Position numbers and translations under genes: made by a program. From positions 832,823 through 896,822 of the forward strand of contig NZ_JADPFO010000001.1 of NCBI RefSeq assembly GCF_015668515.1: a DNA stretch of 64,000 nt, given 5' to 3'. The notes below the pieces were generated by a model, which did no database searches, was not told the origin of the DNA, and saw only the letters and a program-made list of their open reading frames with translations. This document shows positions 63,225-64,000 of the stretch, in pieces. Position 1 is the first letter of the stretch; the number at the start of each line of letters is the position of its first letter. This DNA comes from Paraclostridium tenue. GTDB lineage: Bacteria; Bacillota; Clostridia; Peptostreptococcales; Peptostreptococcaceae.

Positions 63225-64000
63225 CTACTTATCTATATTACTTTCACTCTTATCTTTTTCATTGTTTAGCATATAGTCTATATTTGATATATAACCTATC
63301 TTATGATTATAAATTAAACTTGATCTAACTCCTCCAATTAATTTTCCATCTTGTATAACAGGTGAACCACTCATTCCTCCAATTACTCCACCTCTATATT
63401 CTTTAAGCTCTTTATCTTTTACTTTTATTTTTGCCCCATCTTCATATGTTTTTAATATTTCTATTTGATGTAATTTTTTTTCATTAGTAATTGGAGATTT
63501 ACAATATATATATGCAATTCCTTTTTTAGGCTTAGCTATATCCATAGATTTCTTATCTTCAAATTTATTTTCTTTTAACTTACCTTCTACTCCATAATCA
63601 CTATATTTACCTATATCTCCTATATAATTTAACTTCCCATCTTCATTTTCTTTTATATGTGGCTTTAATCCTCCAGAATTAAAAAGTGTAGCTTTTATAG
63701 AATGTACATATGTTGTTTCAAATACTTGAGTGCTATCAGCAACTTCTGATCCTTTTATATTATGACTAAGTCCTACAAAAGAACCATCTTCTTTAACTGC
63801 TGTTATAGTCCCATAAAATTGTTGAGTAAAACTTAAATATATTCCTCTAAAATCTTTACTTGTAAAAATTTGTGAATATTCTTTTTTATCTCTTATAAAT
63901 CTTACTAACACTTTTTCATTTTCTGATTTGTATAAATCTGTTAAATCATTTAAATTATATCTAAGTTTTTTGTTAATTGAAATTGCAGATAAAATTATAT
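63225..64000 (-). CDS. S55 (SpoIVB-like) serine peptidase, N-terminus beyond window
   Basis: An open frame of at least 258 codons to the right edge; GTG at 63909-63911 is only an internal codon, since coding sequence continues upstream without a stop. The S55 core is clear: VGLSHNIKG (catalytic His), IHSIKATLF-type strands (YVHSIKATLF), and GGVIGGMSGSPVIQDGKLIGGV, with the nucleophile Ser in GMSGSP. SpoIVB itself triggers sigma-K processing in sporulation; this copy, coupled with a lipase gene, is more likely a separate S55 peptidase. Confidence 0.8.
   Translation of the reverse strand, partial: IILSAISINKKLRYNLNDLTDLYKSENEKVLVRFIRDKKEYSQIFTSKDFRGIYLSFTQQFYGTITAVKEDGSFVGLSHNIKGSEVADSTQVFETTYVHSIKATLFNSGGLKPHIKENEDGKLNYIGDIGKYSDYGVEGKLKENKFEDKKSMDIAKPKKGIAYIYCKSPITNEKKLHQIEILKTYEDGAKIKVKDKELKEYRGGVIGGMSGSPVIQDGKLIGGVRSSLIYNHKIGYISNIDYMLNNEKDKSESNIDK

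Noticed and set aside
63225-63911. S55 peptidase starting at GTG 63909-63911
   Set aside because: The frame stays open and coding-like to the window edge, so the true start is outside.

Overview
The window is AT-rich, densely coded chromosomal DNA from a low-GC, anaerobic, Gram-positive bacterium. The best fit is a member of the Peptostreptococcaceae (Clostridioides / Romboutsia / Paraclostridium relatives). The evidence is clostridial codon use with strong AGGAGG ribosome sites, a class F flavodiiron protein (metallo-beta-lactamase, flavodoxin, rubredoxin and NADH oxidoreductase in one chain), rubrerythrin, several peptide-uptake and peptidase genes, a DUF969-DUF979-pcp locus, a probable selenoprotein, and no phage or insertion sequence. 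Species is not determined. No rRNA, tRNA, CRISPR array or transposase was found.

Layout. 1-1.6 kb: cysK-cysE cysteine synthesis. 1.6-3.8 kb: PepSY protein and S41 lipoprotein peptidase. 3.9-9.5 kb: divergent oligopeptide transporter (oppABC leftward, oppDF rightward) whose oppA carries an in-frame amber codon. 9.5-11.7 kb: decayed genes around degV. 12-16.5 kb: SH3-repeat secreted protein, topoisomerase III, L,D-transpeptidase. 16.6-19.4 kb: a pyroglutamate/gamma-glutamyl peptide operon. 20.3 kb: HesB-like gene with an in-frame UGA and a SECIS-like hairpin. 20.7-28.6 kb: DUF255 protein, membrane proteins and the 842-residue O2-reducing flavodiiron fusion. 28.8-36.8 kb: GntP permease with its XRE-cupin regulator, then a sugar ABC transporter with a Gfo/Idh/MocA dehydrogenase and a divergent AraC regulator. 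36.8-42.1 kb: POT peptide transporter and two tandem aminopeptidase P paralogues. 42.3-48.1 kb: acetyltransferase, rhodanese, RNase Z, MATE, rubrerythrin, Nudix. 48.2-52.6 kb: a YnjB-type ABC transporter led by a rhodanese lipoprotein. 53.6-58 kb: three genes under leader-RNA control (queT with a preQ1 riboswitch, corA with a leader peptide and structured leader, a CaCA exchanger with a Mn2+ riboswitch). 58-64 kb: class A PBP, a helicase relic, a second HesB-like protein, a calcium-binding lipase and an S55 peptidase.

How it fits together. Much of the window concerns peptide and amino-acid acquisition: Opp and POT uptake, aminopeptidases P, pyroglutamyl peptidase with a gamma-glutamylcyclotransferase-like protein, and cysteine synthesis. 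cysK and oppA share a two-box upstream element (ATAG-N7-CTAT twice, 31 bp centre to centre, proximal box 5 bp from the -35 of each promoter). This looks like one LysR-type activator linking cysteine synthesis to peptide uptake. Oxygen and peroxide defence is represented by the flavodiiron fusion and rubrerythrin. Many genes end in clear intrinsic terminators, listed individually.

The most unusual signals are the candidate selenoprotein (its paralogue in the same window has Trp, UGG, at the aligned position), the corA leader (an 18-codon ORF overlapping a long hairpin whose loop is perfectly complementary to the corA Shine-Dalgarno region), and the shared cysK/oppA operator geometry.
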